Source: Halobacterium jilantaiense
Lineage (GTDB): Archaea; Halobacteriota; Halobacteria; Halobacteriales; Halobacteriaceae
DNA: 64,000 nt
Direction: 5' to 3'
Assembly (NCBI RefSeq): GCF_900110535.1
Contig: NZ_FOJA01000001.1
Span: forward strand, 2,267,393 to 2,331,392
The notes beneath the pieces were generated by a model, which did not search any database, was not told the DNA's origin, and saw only the letters and a list, made by a program, of their open reading frames with translations. Below, piece after piece: positions 1 to 7,978 of the stretch. The position numbers and the translations under genes are program-made. How positions within the stretch are numbered: the stretch's first letter is position 1; each line of letters starts with the position of its first letter.

Positions 1-216
1 TACGCCGACCACCACAGGCTCATCCGAGAGCGGAACTGCGACGTGCTCACCGAGACGCCGTCGCTGTCGACGACGCGGAAGCTCTGGCTGGTGGCGAAGA
101 CGCGCGCGCTCTGGGCGCTGAACTCCAACCCGGAGGCGGTGTTCTACCGGGCGACCGGGCTCGCGGAGACCGGCGACAACCGGCGGCCCCACGGCGGCCC
201 GCAGCCGATGCCGTAG
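1..216 (+). CDS. C-terminal fragment of an unrecognised protein
   Basis: An open frame enters from the left edge in frame 1 and stops at TAG 214-216, leaving 71 residues. It contains basic and aromatic residues (for example RKLWLVAKTRALWAL) and ends PHGGPQPMP. Codon use (G/C at third positions) is like the neighbouring genes, which supports real coding. I do not recognise the family from this tail, and no domain can be named. The start lies outside the window. Confidence 0.5.
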   Translation, partial: YADHHRLIRERNCDVLTETPSLSTTRKLWLVAKTRALWALNSNPEAVFYRATGLAETGDNRRPHGGPQPMP

Positions 217-319
217 CAGTCGCGAACCAGCCTCGCAGGGTCTCGGACACTACTCCGCGGCGGCACAGTTGCCCTCGGGTCGGCGCGCAAACGAGTCCCG
301 TTCTTTGACTCTACAAACT

Positions 320-327
320 GTATTTGT
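320..327 (+). promoter_or_regulatory. TATA-like box for the lipoprotein gene at 351
   Basis: TATTTGTA lies 24-31 bases before the GTG at 351, the spacing expected for a leaderless haloarchaeal transcript. It supports 351 over the upstream in-frame TTG at 324. Confidence 0.5.
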
Positions 328-350
328 ATCCGGGGGCTGTTGCTGCAGCC

Positions 351-935
351 GTGAACAGGCGGACGTACCTCACGACCGCGTGCGGTGTCGGCAGCGCAGC
401 ACTGGCGGGCTGCAGCGGAATCGCAGGCCACACGACGATCTCTGACCAGACGGTGGACGGGACACAGAGTGGGCGAACGACACTCACGTTCGCCGACGGC
501 GACACGGAAGTCGGCCATCTGAGTGTCAATGGCAGAGTCACGTCTGGCCAGCTCCGCCTTCCGATGGAAATCTGGCATCAGGACGGGACGAGCGTGGACT
601 CGATTGCGCTGCGAGTGTGGATGCCAGAGGTCGCCACTGAGTCTCCTGCAGAGGTGGCCGTCGTCTCACCAGTCGAGGGCGATAGCTCTCCGCCACCGTC
701 GGTGTCACTCTACACGCCCGAGCGGGACATCGGAACGACCATCGAGGTGACCGATCTGGACGATCTGGCAGACGAGACAATCAGCACGCTCGACCTCATC
801 GTGGTTCCCGGCGCGGAATCGGCGACGGACGTCAATATCCACGGGACACTCGAACTGTCCGGCAACAGCCTCACGAGCACTGACTACACCCTCGACGGGG
901 AACTCCAGTTGACGTACCCCGAGTTAGCCGACTGA
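351..935 (+). CDS. Tat-exported lipoprotein of unknown function
   Basis: 194 residues from GTG 351. The N-terminus has a twin-arginine signal (NRRTYL) followed by a short hydrophobic stretch and a lipobox LAGC with the Cys at residue 21, so the protein is probably Tat-exported and lipid-anchored on the outer face of the membrane. The rest is rich in Thr, Asp and Glu with beta-strand-like alternation; no catalytic motif is visible. An upstream in-frame TTG at 324 would put nine residues before the signal and overlaps the TATA-like box, so GTG 351 is preferred. It is a single gene, facing away from the cut-off gene's end and towards the carotenoid operon. Function unknown. Confidence 0.75.
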   Translation: MNRRTYLTTACGVGSAALAGCSGIAGHTTISDQTVDGTQSGRTTLTFADGDTEVGHLSVNGRVTSGQLRLPMEIWHQDGTSVDSIALRVWMPEVATESPAEVAVVSPVEGDSSPPPSVSLYTPERDIGTTIEVTDLDDLADETISTLDLIVVPGAESATDVNIHGTLELSGNSLTSTDYTLDGELQLTYPELAD

Positions 936-1010
936 CGACACCAGTCTGCTGCGAACGTCCGTGTCGGGGAGTCCGCGCCGCCGACTGCCACACGCGGCGC
1001 GACGCTGGCG

Positions 1011-1859
1011 CTACTGTCGGGTGGAGCGGATGCGGTCGCGGAGCACGGCGAAGTCGAAGCGGTCTGTTCGGAGGAGCGCGACCCCGAGGACGCCGGCCGC
1101 GACGGCCGGCGCGGCCTGACCGAACGCGAGATTGACGGCTCCCCAGAGGATGACGAAGCTCACCAGGTCGTCGAGGAGGTACGCACAGTCCGCGAGCCGG
1201 TCGCGGAGCGCGTCGGCGTCGAACCCCCAGTCGAGGAGCGCGACGGAGACCGCCGCGGACAGCACCCAGCCGGCGTAGTTCGAGAGCGGGACGCCGTGGT
1301 AGGTGCCGGGCGGGTAGTACTCCCAGAAACCGAGCGCGACCGCGGCGGGGTCGAGGACGACGTCCATCCAGACGACGGTGGCGGCGACGGCGACCAGGCG
1401 GAGGATGCGGCTGCGCGCCCGAGGGCCCGCCAGGAGGACGACGAGCAGGTAGCTGTTGAGGACCAGCGGGAAGAAGAACACGGGGAGGCCGAGTGGCACC
1501 TCGCCGGCGAGCATCGGCCCGAGTTCGATGAGGTACGCGAAGTCGCCGTACGGCCAGCCGGTCGTCACGCCGAACAGCTCGATACCGAACGCGTAGCCGG
1601 TGAGCGCGAGCAGCGCGACAGCGGCCTTCCTGTCGACCAGCGGCGCGAGGCCGGCGGCGAGCGGGAGCCGCATGACGAGCGTGCCGAAGAGGATGAAGTA
1701 CGGATTGAACGAGAGGAACGGTGGGAGCAGGTCCCACGCCGACGCGAGCAGCGTGACCGCACCCACCGCGGGGAAGACGACCGCGATTTCGAAGCGGTGG
1801 TCGGCGACCACGTCGTCGAGGCGCGCTTCCGCGCGGGCGCGGTCAAGCACGCACGACAC
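1011..1859 (-). CDS. cruF: Bisanhydrobacterioruberin hydratase CruF
   Basis: 282-residue polytopic membrane protein of the CruF / carotenoid biosynthesis family. In haloarchaea CruF adds water to the ends of bisanhydrobacterioruberin, the last step to the C50 carotenoid bacterioruberin. Visible features are about seven hydrophobic segments, the NPYF segment, and conserved polar patches within helices (GWPYGDF, WMDVVLDP, FWEYYPPGTYHGVPLSNYAGW), as expected for the active site. It is the last gene of the leftward crtD-lyeJ-cruF operon. Its GTG start at 1859 overlaps the end of lyeJ by 17 bases, so translation is probably coupled. An inner GTG at 1850 is a possible alternative start. The operon order matches characterised haloarchaeal bacterioruberin loci. 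Confidence 0.9.
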   Translation of the reverse strand: MSCVLDRARAEARLDDVVADHRFEIAVVFPAVGAVTLLASAWDLLPPFLSFNPYFILFGTLVMRLPLAAGLAPLVDRKAAVALLALTGYAFGIELFGVTTGWPYGDFAYLIELGPMLAGEVPLGLPVFFFPLVLNSYLLVVLLAGPRARSRILRLVAVAATVVWMDVVLDPAAVALGFWEYYPPGTYHGVPLSNYAGWVLSAAVSVALLDWGFDADALRDRLADCAYLLDDLVSFVILWGAVNLAFGQAAPAVAAGVLGVALLRTDRFDFAVLRDRIRSTRQ

Positions 1860-2670
1860 CCCAGAGGCCGCCGAGGGTGAACAGCGCGCCGACGAGCGTG
1901 TTCACGGCCGGGTACCACCAGTACGCGCGGTCGACGTCCACCTGGAGACGGCGGATACCGAACACGAGCACGGGGTACGCCAGCAGCAGCAGGCCGAATC
2001 GGTAATCGACGAACGCGAACACGCCCGCGGACAGCAGCCACGTCGACGCGCAGTACGCGAACGCGTTCTCTTTCCCGAGGACGGTGGCGGTGGTGGTGAT
2101 GCCGGCTTCCCGGTCCGGTTCGATGTCCGGAATCGCGGAGAAGGTGTGCATCCCCATCGCCCACAGCCAGCCGCCGGCGACCGCGAGCAGCGGCGGGTGG
2201 CTGCCCGCGATGGCGGCGTACGCGGCCGCGCCCGGGAGGATGTAGAGACCGTTCGAGAGCGAGTCGAACAGCGGCGTGGTCTTGAAGCGCAGGGGCGGCG
2301 CGCTGTACTCGGTCGCGAGCAGGAACCAGCCAGCGAGGTACGGCCACGCCTGCTCGGGGAGCGGGACGGCGACCGGGACCAGAAGCAGGCCACAGACCGC
2401 GACGACGACGGCGACAGCCGTCCCGCCCTGATAGCGCGCCTCCCTCCCCTCCTTCTTGGGATTGGTCTCGTCGACGTCGCGGTCGAAGACGTCGTTGACG
2501 CCGTAGAGGTAGACGTTCGCCGGCAGCAGGAAGTACGCGAACAGGACGACGGCCGCGGGTGCGAACAGTTCGCCGACGGTGTCGGCGGCGTAGGAGACGC
2601 CGACGAGCACCGGGCCGGCGAGGTAGAGCCAGAACCGCGGCCGCGAGAGGACGAGGAGGTACCGGAGCAT
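1843..2670 (-). CDS. lyeJ: Lycopene elongase/hydratase (UbiA-type prenyltransferase)
   Basis: 275 residues, an integral membrane UbiA-superfamily prenyltransferase. It carries the Mg-diphosphate motif NDVFDRDVD (residues 59-67) and a second acidic motif IPDIEPDREAG in the middle, both needed to bind the prenyl diphosphate donor. In haloarchaea this enzyme attaches C5 units to both ends of lycopene to make the C50 skeleton and hydrates them. It sits between crtD and cruF: crtD stops one base before its ATG (2670) and its 3' end overlaps cruF, so the three are one translationally coupled unit. A generic UbiA function is the alternative, but the flanking carotenoid genes make it unlikely. Confidence 0.92.
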   Translation of the reverse strand: MLRYLLVLSRPRFWLYLAGPVLVGVSYAADTVGELFAPAAVVLFAYFLLPANVYLYGVNDVFDRDVDETNPKKEGREARYQGGTAVAVVVAVCGLLLVPVAVPLPEQAWPYLAGWFLLATEYSAPPLRFKTTPLFDSLSNGLYILPGAAAYAAIAGSHPPLLAVAGGWLWAMGMHTFSAIPDIEPDREAGITTTATVLGKENAFAYCASTWLLSAGVFAFVDYRFGLLLLAYPVLVFGIRRLQVDVDRAYWWYPAVNTLVGALFTLGGLWGVVRA

Positions 2671-2671
2671 G

Positions 2672-4213
2672 TCAGACGGCGTCGTCGATCACGTAGTCCG
2701 CAGTGATGTCACCGCTGATGAGGCACATCGGCACGCCGATGCCGGGCGTGGTGAACGCGCCCGTGAAGTAGAGGCCGTCGAGGGCCGTCGAGCGGTGGGG
2801 CGGCCGGAACAGCGCGGTCTGCCGGAGCGTGTGCGCGAGGCCGAGCGCCGTCCCCTGGTAGCTGTTGTAGCGGTCCGCGAACTCGGAGACGGAGAACGTC
2901 TCCTCGACGACGATGCGGTCCCGGAGGTCGACGTCCGTGTTCTCCGCGATGTCGTCGAGCACGAGGTCGCGGTAGGACTCCCGAATCGCGGGGGTGTCGT
3001 CCAGCCCGGGCGCGACGGGCACGAGCGCGAAGAGATTGCTGTGGCCGTCGGGCGCGACGGTGTCGTCGGTCTTCGAGGGCACACAGAGGTAGTACGCGGG
3101 GTCGTCAGGCCACGCCGGCTGCTCGAAGATCTCGTCGAAGTGCTGCTGCCAGTCCGACGGCAGCACGAGCGTGTGGTGGGCGAGCTCGTCCACGTCGCCC
3201 TCGACGCCGAGGTACAGCAGGAACGCCGACGGCGCGTACGTCCGGGACTCCCAGTAGTCGGCGTCGTACTGGCGCTTCTGCGGCGGGAGGAGCTCCTGCT
3301 CGGTGTGGGCGTAGTCGGCGTCAGAGACGACCACGTCGGCGAGCACGGCACCGGTCTCGCCGTCGGTCTCGACTTTGAAGCCGCCGCGCCGGCCCTTGAT
3401 TTGCGTGACCGGGTGGTCCGTGAGGAACTCCGCGCCGAGTTCGCGGGCGAGGTCCGCCATCCCGACGGCGACGCCGTTCATGCCGCCCTCGGGGTAGTAG
3501 ACGCCGAGGTTGAAGTCGACGTGGCTCATGAGGTTGTAGAGCGCGGGCGTCGTGTTCGGCGACCCGCCGAGGAACACCAGCGTGTACTGCATCACCTGCT
3601 GGAGCTTCGGGTGGTCGAAGTAGTCCTCGACGTGGTCCTGCATCGACCCGAGGAGGCTGAGCCCGCGGGCGTACTCGGCCAGACTCGGGTCGAGCCAGTC
3701 CCGCACCCGGGGACGGTCGGTCTTCACGAAGTGCTCCATCCCGATTTCGTAGTTCTCCCGCGACTTCGCGAGGTAGTCGTCGAGCACGTCGCCGGCACCG
3801 GGCTCGTAAGCATCGAACACCTGCTTGACCTGCTCGCGGTCCGGCGTCACGTCGATGGTGTCACCGTCGGTGTCGACGTCGAGGCCGGGCACGTCGCGAC
3901 CCGGCCGCCGCCCGGCGTTGTCCTTGAAGAAGATGCGATAGTGGGGGTCGAGGTGCGTCAGCCCGTAGTAGTCGCTGGGCTGCTTCCCGAAGTCCGCGAA
4001 GAACTCCTCGAAGACGTCGGGCATCAGGTACCACGACGGCCCCATGTCGAACCGGAAGCCGTCCCGCTCCAGCACGCTCGCCCGCCCGCCGACCTGCTCG
4101 TTTTTCTCCACGACTGTCACGTCGGCCCCCGCGTCGGCGAGGTAGCACGCGGTCGACAGTCCACCGAACCCCGAACCGATGACTGCGACCGACGTTCCCG
4201 CGAGTTCGTCCAT
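2672..4213 (-). CDS. crtD: Carotenoid 3,4-desaturase CrtD (phytoene desaturase family)
   Basis: 513-residue FAD amine-oxidase/phytoene-desaturase protein. The N-terminal dinucleotide-binding fold is plain: VIGSGFGGLS (residues 11-20), then a beta strand ending in VVEK and QVGGRAS. The C-terminus has the family signature FTGAFTTPGIGVPMCLISGD. Size and motifs fit both CrtI and CrtD; the position directly before lyeJ and cruF favours CrtD, which desaturates C50 intermediates during bacterioruberin synthesis. The ATG at 4213 is chosen because a TATA-like box sits 26-31 bases before it. The open frame continues upstream only as an out-of-frame shadow of mch. First gene of the carotenoid operon, 46 bases after mch in the same direction. 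Confidence 0.9.
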   Translation of the reverse strand: MDELAGTSVAVIGSGFGGLSTACYLADAGADVTVVEKNEQVGGRASVLERDGFRFDMGPSWYLMPDVFEEFFADFGKQPSDYYGLTHLDPHYRIFFKDNAGRRPGRDVPGLDVDTDGDTIDVTPDREQVKQVFDAYEPGAGDVLDDYLAKSRENYEIGMEHFVKTDRPRVRDWLDPSLAEYARGLSLLGSMQDHVEDYFDHPKLQQVMQYTLVFLGGSPNTTPALYNLMSHVDFNLGVYYPEGGMNGVAVGMADLARELGAEFLTDHPVTQIKGRRGGFKVETDGETGAVLADVVVSDADYAHTEQELLPPQKRQYDADYWESRTYAPSAFLLYLGVEGDVDELAHHTLVLPSDWQQHFDEIFEQPAWPDDPAYYLCVPSKTDDTVAPDGHSNLFALVPVAPGLDDTPAIRESYRDLVLDDIAENTDVDLRDRIVVEETFSVSEFADRYNSYQGTALGLAHTLRQTALFRPPHRSTALDGLYFTGAFTTPGIGVPMCLISGDITADYVIDDAV

Positions 4214-4238
4214 GCCTCGAACGAGGAACGGACGGCAG

Positions 4239-4244
4239 ATAAAA
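4239..4244 (-). promoter_or_regulatory. TATA-like box for the crtD-lyeJ-cruF operon
   Basis: On the minus strand TTTTAT lies 26-31 bases before the crtD ATG (4213), in the 46-base gap after mch. It implies an internal promoter that lets the carotenoid genes be transcribed separately from mch as a leaderless message. Confidence 0.55.
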
Positions 4245-4259
4245 CGACGCCCTCCGGCG

Positions 4260-5195
4260 TTACGCGAGGCCGAAGCCGTCGGCGAGCAGGTCCTCGCGGA
4301 CCTCGCCGTAGGCGTACGTCGGGCCGTCGACCACGTCGACCGTGAGCTGCGCGGGCCCGAACGCGCCCTCGTCGATTTCGTCGTGGTCCCAGTCCTCGCT
4401 GCCGAACACCTCGGCGAACGGCTCGCCGTACAGCTCGGCCGCCGACGACGGCACCGCCTCGAAGACGTCCGAGTCCTCGGCGACTGTGAGGTGGACGCGG
4501 CCGCCGTACGCGAGCGCGTCGTTCGTCCGGCCGATGGCGGTCTGCTCGTCGCCCGCGACGGGCGCGACGGGCGCGCTCCCGGTCGCCGACAGCACGTCTG
4601 TCGGGTCGTAGCCGAGTTCGTACAGCCGGAAGACCGCCAGCTCGGCGGTCCGGGCCGCCGCGGAGACGCTGCCGGCGACGCTCGCGGTCCGGTACGCCGG
4701 CAGGAACACGCTGCCGGGCTCGACGCCGGACAGGTCCGCGACCTGCTCCGCGGCCGCTTCGGTCGGGAGGGCGTCGCCCTCCAGCGCGAGCACCGCGAAC
4801 TCGAAGGCGTCGACGTAGTCGATGGCCTGGAACTCGCCCTCGCGGGCGACGAGCGCGCGAGCCGGACCGCTCCCCAGGCCCTCGTAGTCGTCGACGGAGA
4901 GCTCCCAGCCCGCCTTCTGCGACCCAAGCATCGCCACGTCCGGCTGGTCGCAGGCCATCTCCACGTGCGGGAACGTCGCGCCCGCGACCTCGTCGACGCG
5001 GGTCTGGACCGTCGCCAGCCCCGCCGTCTGCAGTTCGGCGAGCAGCAGGCCCGCTTCCAGGCCGCCCTCGTGGCCCACGCCGAAATCGATGACCGTCGCA
5101 CCGCTGTCGAGCTCGAACGCGCCGATGTCGAGTTCCTCGGTGAACTCGAGGGCCTCGTCGGCGAGCTCCAGCGCCATCCGGTTCAGACTATCCAT
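4260..5195 (-). CDS. mch: Methenyltetrahydromethanopterin cyclohydrolase
   Basis: 311 residues, the usual length for Mch, which reversibly hydrolyses methenyl-tetrahydromethanopterin to the N5-formyl form in C1 metabolism. Family features are the N-terminus LNRMALELADEAL, the GVGHEGGLEAGLLLAELQ segment, and Gly/Ala-rich stretches with conserved acids such as FRLYELGYDPTDV and the PVAPVAGDEQTAIGRTND region. The ATG at 5195 gives the family N-terminus; the frame upstream of it is noncoding-like. Haloarchaea are not methanogens, so this enzyme presumably serves a C1 route using a methanopterin-like or folate carrier; the RFAP synthase at 45854-46822 supports a methanopterin-type one. It lies between an MFS gene and crtD, all leftward. 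Confidence 0.9.
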   Translation of the reverse strand: MDSLNRMALELADEALEFTEELDIGAFELDSGATVIDFGVGHEGGLEAGLLLAELQTAGLATVQTRVDEVAGATFPHVEMACDQPDVAMLGSQKAGWELSVDDYEGLGSGPARALVAREGEFQAIDYVDAFEFAVLALEGDALPTEAAAEQVADLSGVEPGSVFLPAYRTASVAGSVSAAARTAELAVFRLYELGYDPTDVLSATGSAPVAPVAGDEQTAIGRTNDALAYGGRVHLTVAEDSDVFEAVPSSAAELYGEPFAEVFGSEDWDHDEIDEGAFGPAQLTVDVVDGPTYAYGEVREDLLADGFGLA

Positions 5196-5262
5196 GCCGC
5201 GGGATTCGTCGCCCCCACACAAGAGGTTTCTCAGTACGACTGTGGCGGGTGCGACGGCCGTG

Positions 5263-6600
5263 TCAGTCCTCCGCTGCGCTCGATTCGGGCGACGCCGCCC
5301 CAGTCGTAGCGGACTCGTAGCCGCGCTCGACGGGCGAGCGGAACGCCCACAGCAGCGCCGCCGCCACGAGGAACACGCCACCGAGGATGGCGACGGCGTC
5401 GATGGTCGTGTAGGCGTCGGCGAGGACGCCGCTGCCCACGCGGAACGGAACGCCGGCGACCTGCCGGAGCATCGCGACCGACGACAGGAGGGTCGCACGC
5501 CCCACCGACTCGACGTGGTCGTTCAGGTACTGGTTCTGGATGGGGCCGAGCATGGCGCTGCCGCCCTTCATCGCGAACAGCATCACGAACACCATCACCG
5601 GCTCGAACGCCGCGACCACGTACGTGACCGCGATGAGCGACGGGACCAGCATGATAGCGTTTCGGACGCCGAGCAGGTCACGGAGGTTCCCCGAGAGGTC
5701 GCTCGCGACGGCGGACAGCAGCCTGAACGCGCCGTACAGGACGCCGATGAACACGATTTCGGGGTCCTTGATGGACACTGCCGGAATCGTGAGGCCGCCG
5801 ATTCCGAGTTCGGTCCGCGGAATCGCCAGCGACTGCAACTGCGGGAGGATGGTCGCCTCGATGGCGTCCCGAGCGATGGGCTGAATCCACATGTCCATTG
5901 TCCAGAGCGCGCCGCTGAACAGCGCGAGGTAGACGACGAACCACCGGAGCCGGGGCGCGGCAAGCTGGTCGCGGACGACGGGCAGCGCCTCGGCGATGCC
6001 CATGTTCTCCTGTTCGTGGTCGGAGTCGTCGTCGTAGGCCTCGTTCTGCGGGAGTCGCAGCACGAACACCATCGCCAGCGCGGCCGCAGCGATACCCGCG
6101 TAGAACGGGTAGTACCTGTTCACGGTGTAGAGGACCGCACCGAGGACGACACCGGCAGCGCCGACGTAGAGCCCGATTGCGCGGCCGCGCCCGCTGATGC
6201 GCGTGAACTCGTCCTCGATATCGTGTTCTTTCAGGGTGTCGTAGAGCCACGCGCTCCCGCTGCCGGAGATGAACGTCCCGCCGAACGAGAGCGTGATGAA
6301 CGTGAACGCGAACCCGACGAAGTCAGTGGCGACGAGGTAGCTCGCGTTCGACACGAGCATGATGCCCGCGCCGACCGCGAGGCTGTTCCGGCGGCCGATG
6401 CGGTCGCCGACGTAGCCGGTCGGCACCTCCGAGGTGACGACGACGATAGACTGGATAGACGCAATGAGGCCGATCTGCGTGTAGGTGAGGCCGTTGAACA
6501 GCAGGAAGAACGTGTAGATCGGGTAGTGGAACCCCGGCCGTGCGGTCGCGCGGTAGAGGTAGTACCGGCGGATGACCTGAGACTTGGAGAGACGACTCAT
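5263..6600 (-). CDS. MFS transporter
   Basis: 445 residues with about twelve predicted membrane helices in two halves, separated by a charged cytoplasmic loop near the middle (NEAYDDDSDHEQENMG). The loop between helices 2 and 3 carries the major-facilitator motif GYVGDRIGRRNSL. The ATG at 6600 starts directly before SRLSKSQVIRRYYLYRA, a typical cytoplasmic N-terminus; the longer frame upstream (to 6630) adds a basic shadow. An AT-rich element AAATAT at 6636-6641 may be its promoter. Substrate cannot be read; it resembles the drug or small-molecule exporters common in haloarchaea. It lies 67 bases upstream of mch in the same direction, so cotranscription is possible. Confidence 0.8.
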   Translation of the reverse strand: MSRLSKSQVIRRYYLYRATARPGFHYPIYTFFLLFNGLTYTQIGLIASIQSIVVVTSEVPTGYVGDRIGRRNSLAVGAGIMLVSNASYLVATDFVGFAFTFITLSFGGTFISGSGSAWLYDTLKEHDIEDEFTRISGRGRAIGLYVGAAGVVLGAVLYTVNRYYPFYAGIAAAALAMVFVLRLPQNEAYDDDSDHEQENMGIAEALPVVRDQLAAPRLRWFVVYLALFSGALWTMDMWIQPIARDAIEATILPQLQSLAIPRTELGIGGLTIPAVSIKDPEIVFIGVLYGAFRLLSAVASDLSGNLRDLLGVRNAIMLVPSLIAVTYVVAAFEPVMVFVMLFAMKGGSAMLGPIQNQYLNDHVESVGRATLLSSVAMLRQVAGVPFRVGSGVLADAYTTIDAVAILGGVFLVAAALLWAFRSPVERGYESATTGAASPESSAAED

Positions 6601-6800
6601 TGCGAGGGGTCGTCTGACAATTACGCTCACCCGACAAATATGCTTCGAGAGTGTGTCTCGGATTCACGTGAAAATTCTTATGCGGTCGTCTGAGGGCTGT
6701 GAGTGGCGTCGAGTACGCTGGCTGGCGCAAATCTGGTGAAACAATCTACAGTACGAAATGTGATACGTCTGGTTCTCGCTCGCTGCGAGCGCCACCCGGC

Positions 6801-6805
6801 TTTTA
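6801..6805 (+). promoter_or_regulatory. TATA-like box for the small membrane protein gene
   Basis: TTTTA within GGCTTTTACC lies 27-31 bases before the ATG at 6832, the leaderless spacing. It supports that start over longer in-frame alternatives. Confidence 0.5.
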
Positions 6806-6831
6806 CCAGACCGCGCGTCAACCGTTCGCAC

Positions 6832-7008
<177 letters not shown>

Positions 7009-7115
7009 CCGACGCATCCACGACAGCCCGACCCGTCCGAGGAACAGCGACGCCAGAAACAGACAGCCCCGCCGACGCCACGCGCACACCGCGTCGGCGA
7101 CCGCACTCTCCTGTG

Positions 7116-7301
7116 TTATTGCTCTGTCGACGGACGCAGGTCGTCCACCGTCCGGTCGTGGCGCTGCTTCGCGAGGAACGACCGAATCCGCGCCATGTCC
7201 TCGTCCGTGATGCCCAGATCGGACGAGTCGCACGCAGTCCTATCCGCCGACCGCCCTCCGTGACGGTTCTCGTCGTCGTGCGTCACTGATTTGTCGTTCA
7301 C
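7116..7301 (-). CDS. Small acidic hypothetical protein
   Basis: 61 residues from GTG 7301. The composition (many Asp, Arg, Ser) and the C-terminal segment DEDMARIRSFLAKQRHDRTVDDLRP resemble small haloarchaeal proteins with a short amphipathic helix and an acidic tail. There is no clear promoter, and the neighbouring region is gene-poor, so a chance open frame cannot be excluded. No function assigned. Confidence 0.4.
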   Translation of the reverse strand: MNDKSVTHDDENRHGGRSADRTACDSSDLGITDEDMARIRSFLAKQRHDRTVDDLRPSTEQ

Positions 7302-7640
7302 TCAATCTACTCCGCCACTCACAGGGATACAGAGCGTGCCTCGTGTACGAGGGTCGCCCGTTGCACGCCGTCCACTTCGACACCCTCGGAGACTCGACAC
7401 TCCGTGTTCTACTGGCACCCAAAACACTGCGACACGTGAGAGACACGGCCGTCTCTCGCCGGTGTCGTGCTGGTAGAAATACGGCGGCCGGGATTCGAAC
7501 CGGAGCCAGCCGCTCCTGCGCGTTCGCTACGCTCGTTCCCAAGTTCCGGCTGGTCACGTTCGAATTTCTCGTAGTCGCGCACGCCCACACTCGTACGGAG
7601 CGACAGCACCACCGCTCGGCGGCGAACGTGTGGAGAGAAA
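7302..7640. other. Gene-poor stretch before tRNA-Gly
   Basis: About 340 bases without a convincing gene; open frames here are short and basic. It contains an orphan tRNA T-arm-like sequence (7480-7503), a second TTCGAA at 7559-7564, and a 7-base inverted repeat, CCAGCCG at 7506-7512 with CGGCTGG at 7547-7553. It may be a relic of an element inserted next to a tRNA, or the gene for a structured RNA; neither can be decided from this sequence. Confidence 0.4.
7480..7503 (-). pseudogene. Orphan tRNA 3'-end-like sequence (T-arm remnant)
   Basis: The minus strand reads as a T-loop TTCGAAT flanked by GG and CCCGG, followed by a seven-base acceptor-like CCGCCGT and an A. No matching 5' acceptor (ACGGCGG) was found in the next 150 bases on that strand, and the T-stem has a mismatch, so this is not an intact tRNA gene. 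It looks like the 3' end of a tRNA, as left at attachment sites of integrated elements. It lies about 140 bases beyond the 3' end of tRNA-Gly. Confidence 0.35.
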
Positions 7641-7711
7641 TGCGCTGGCTGGGATTTGAACCCAGGTTGTGACCATGGCAAGGTCACGTGATACCACTAC
7701 ACTACCAGCGC
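7641..7711 (-). tRNA. tRNA-Gly (anticodon GCC)
   Basis: A 71-base cloverleaf on the minus strand. The acceptor GCGCTGG (7711-7705) pairs with CCAGCGC (7648-7642) and the discriminator is A. The D-arm begins TAGTGTAGTGG, the anticodon loop CTTGCCA carries GCC, and the T-arm is CTGGG-TTCAAAT-CCCAG. No intron; CCA is not encoded. A strong TATA element lies 30-38 bases upstream. Confidence 0.95.
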
Positions 7712-7740
7712 GCTTCGCATCCTGAACAACAACACGGTTG

Positions 7741-7749
7741 TATATAAAT
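7741..7749 (-). promoter_or_regulatory. TATA box of tRNA-Gly
   Basis: TATATAAAT on the plus strand (ATTTATATA on the minus strand) sits 30-38 bases before the 5' end of tRNA-Gly at 7711, in an otherwise GC-rich region. This is the expected place for the promoter of a stable RNA gene. Confidence 0.7.
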
Positions 7750-7914
7750 CCGTCCTTCGCGACCGACTGTGAGAACGAGGGACACGTGTGGGGCGGCGCT
7801 GGTCCGCAGTCTCGGCCCATTGTTTCGTCCGGTCGACGACTGACAACCACTCGCATACGATTCGGCAGCCTCGCAGGGTGAGAGGGCGGCACAGGGCCAT
7901 CTCGGAAACGCCAC

Positions 7915-7962
7915 CCTTTTTAGGGAGAGCTCTGTACGTACGCTACAGTCTCGTGACGAGAC
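7915..7962 (+). promoter_or_regulatory. Putative promoter and palindrome before the ribosomal operon
   Basis: CTTTTTAGG at 7915-7923 is a TATA-like element in the gap before the first gene (ATG 7979). About 27 bases on, where transcription should begin, is GTACGTAC (7934-7941) and then a perfect 15-base palindrome, GTCTCGT-G-ACGAGAC, at 7948-7962. The palindrome would lie in the leader of the 14-kb operon and could be an operator or RNA hairpin. Confidence 0.45.
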
Positions 7963-7978
7963 ACGGACGCGACACGGC

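Noticed and set aside
2669-4345. 558-residue plus-strand frame opposite crtD
   Set aside because: Its composition (Val, Arg, Glu, His without domains) is that of an antisense shadow of a high-GC acidic gene.
2672-5101. 809-residue extension of crtD through mch
   Set aside because: The part beyond 4213 is Arg/Ser-rich shadow of mch. The FAD motif starts right after the ATG at 4213, which also has a TATA-like box.
5089-6693. 534-residue plus-strand frame opposite the MFS gene
   Set aside because: No domain or membrane segments, high Arg and Asp repeats; the opposite strand codes a clear transporter.
6703-6831. Longer start (GTG 6703) for the small membrane protein
   Set aside because: The added 43 residues are basic and not coding-like, and a TATA-like box lies just before the ATG at 6832.
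7480-7640. Intact second tRNA, possibly with an intron
   Set aside because: No 5' acceptor, D-arm or anticodon arm matching the T-arm could be found on the minus strand within this stretch.
7343-7672. 109-residue plus-strand frame ending in RWLGFEPRL
   Set aside because: Its end is the reverse complement of the tRNA-Gly T-arm and its middle crosses the orphan T-arm; such frames are known artefacts next to tRNA genes.
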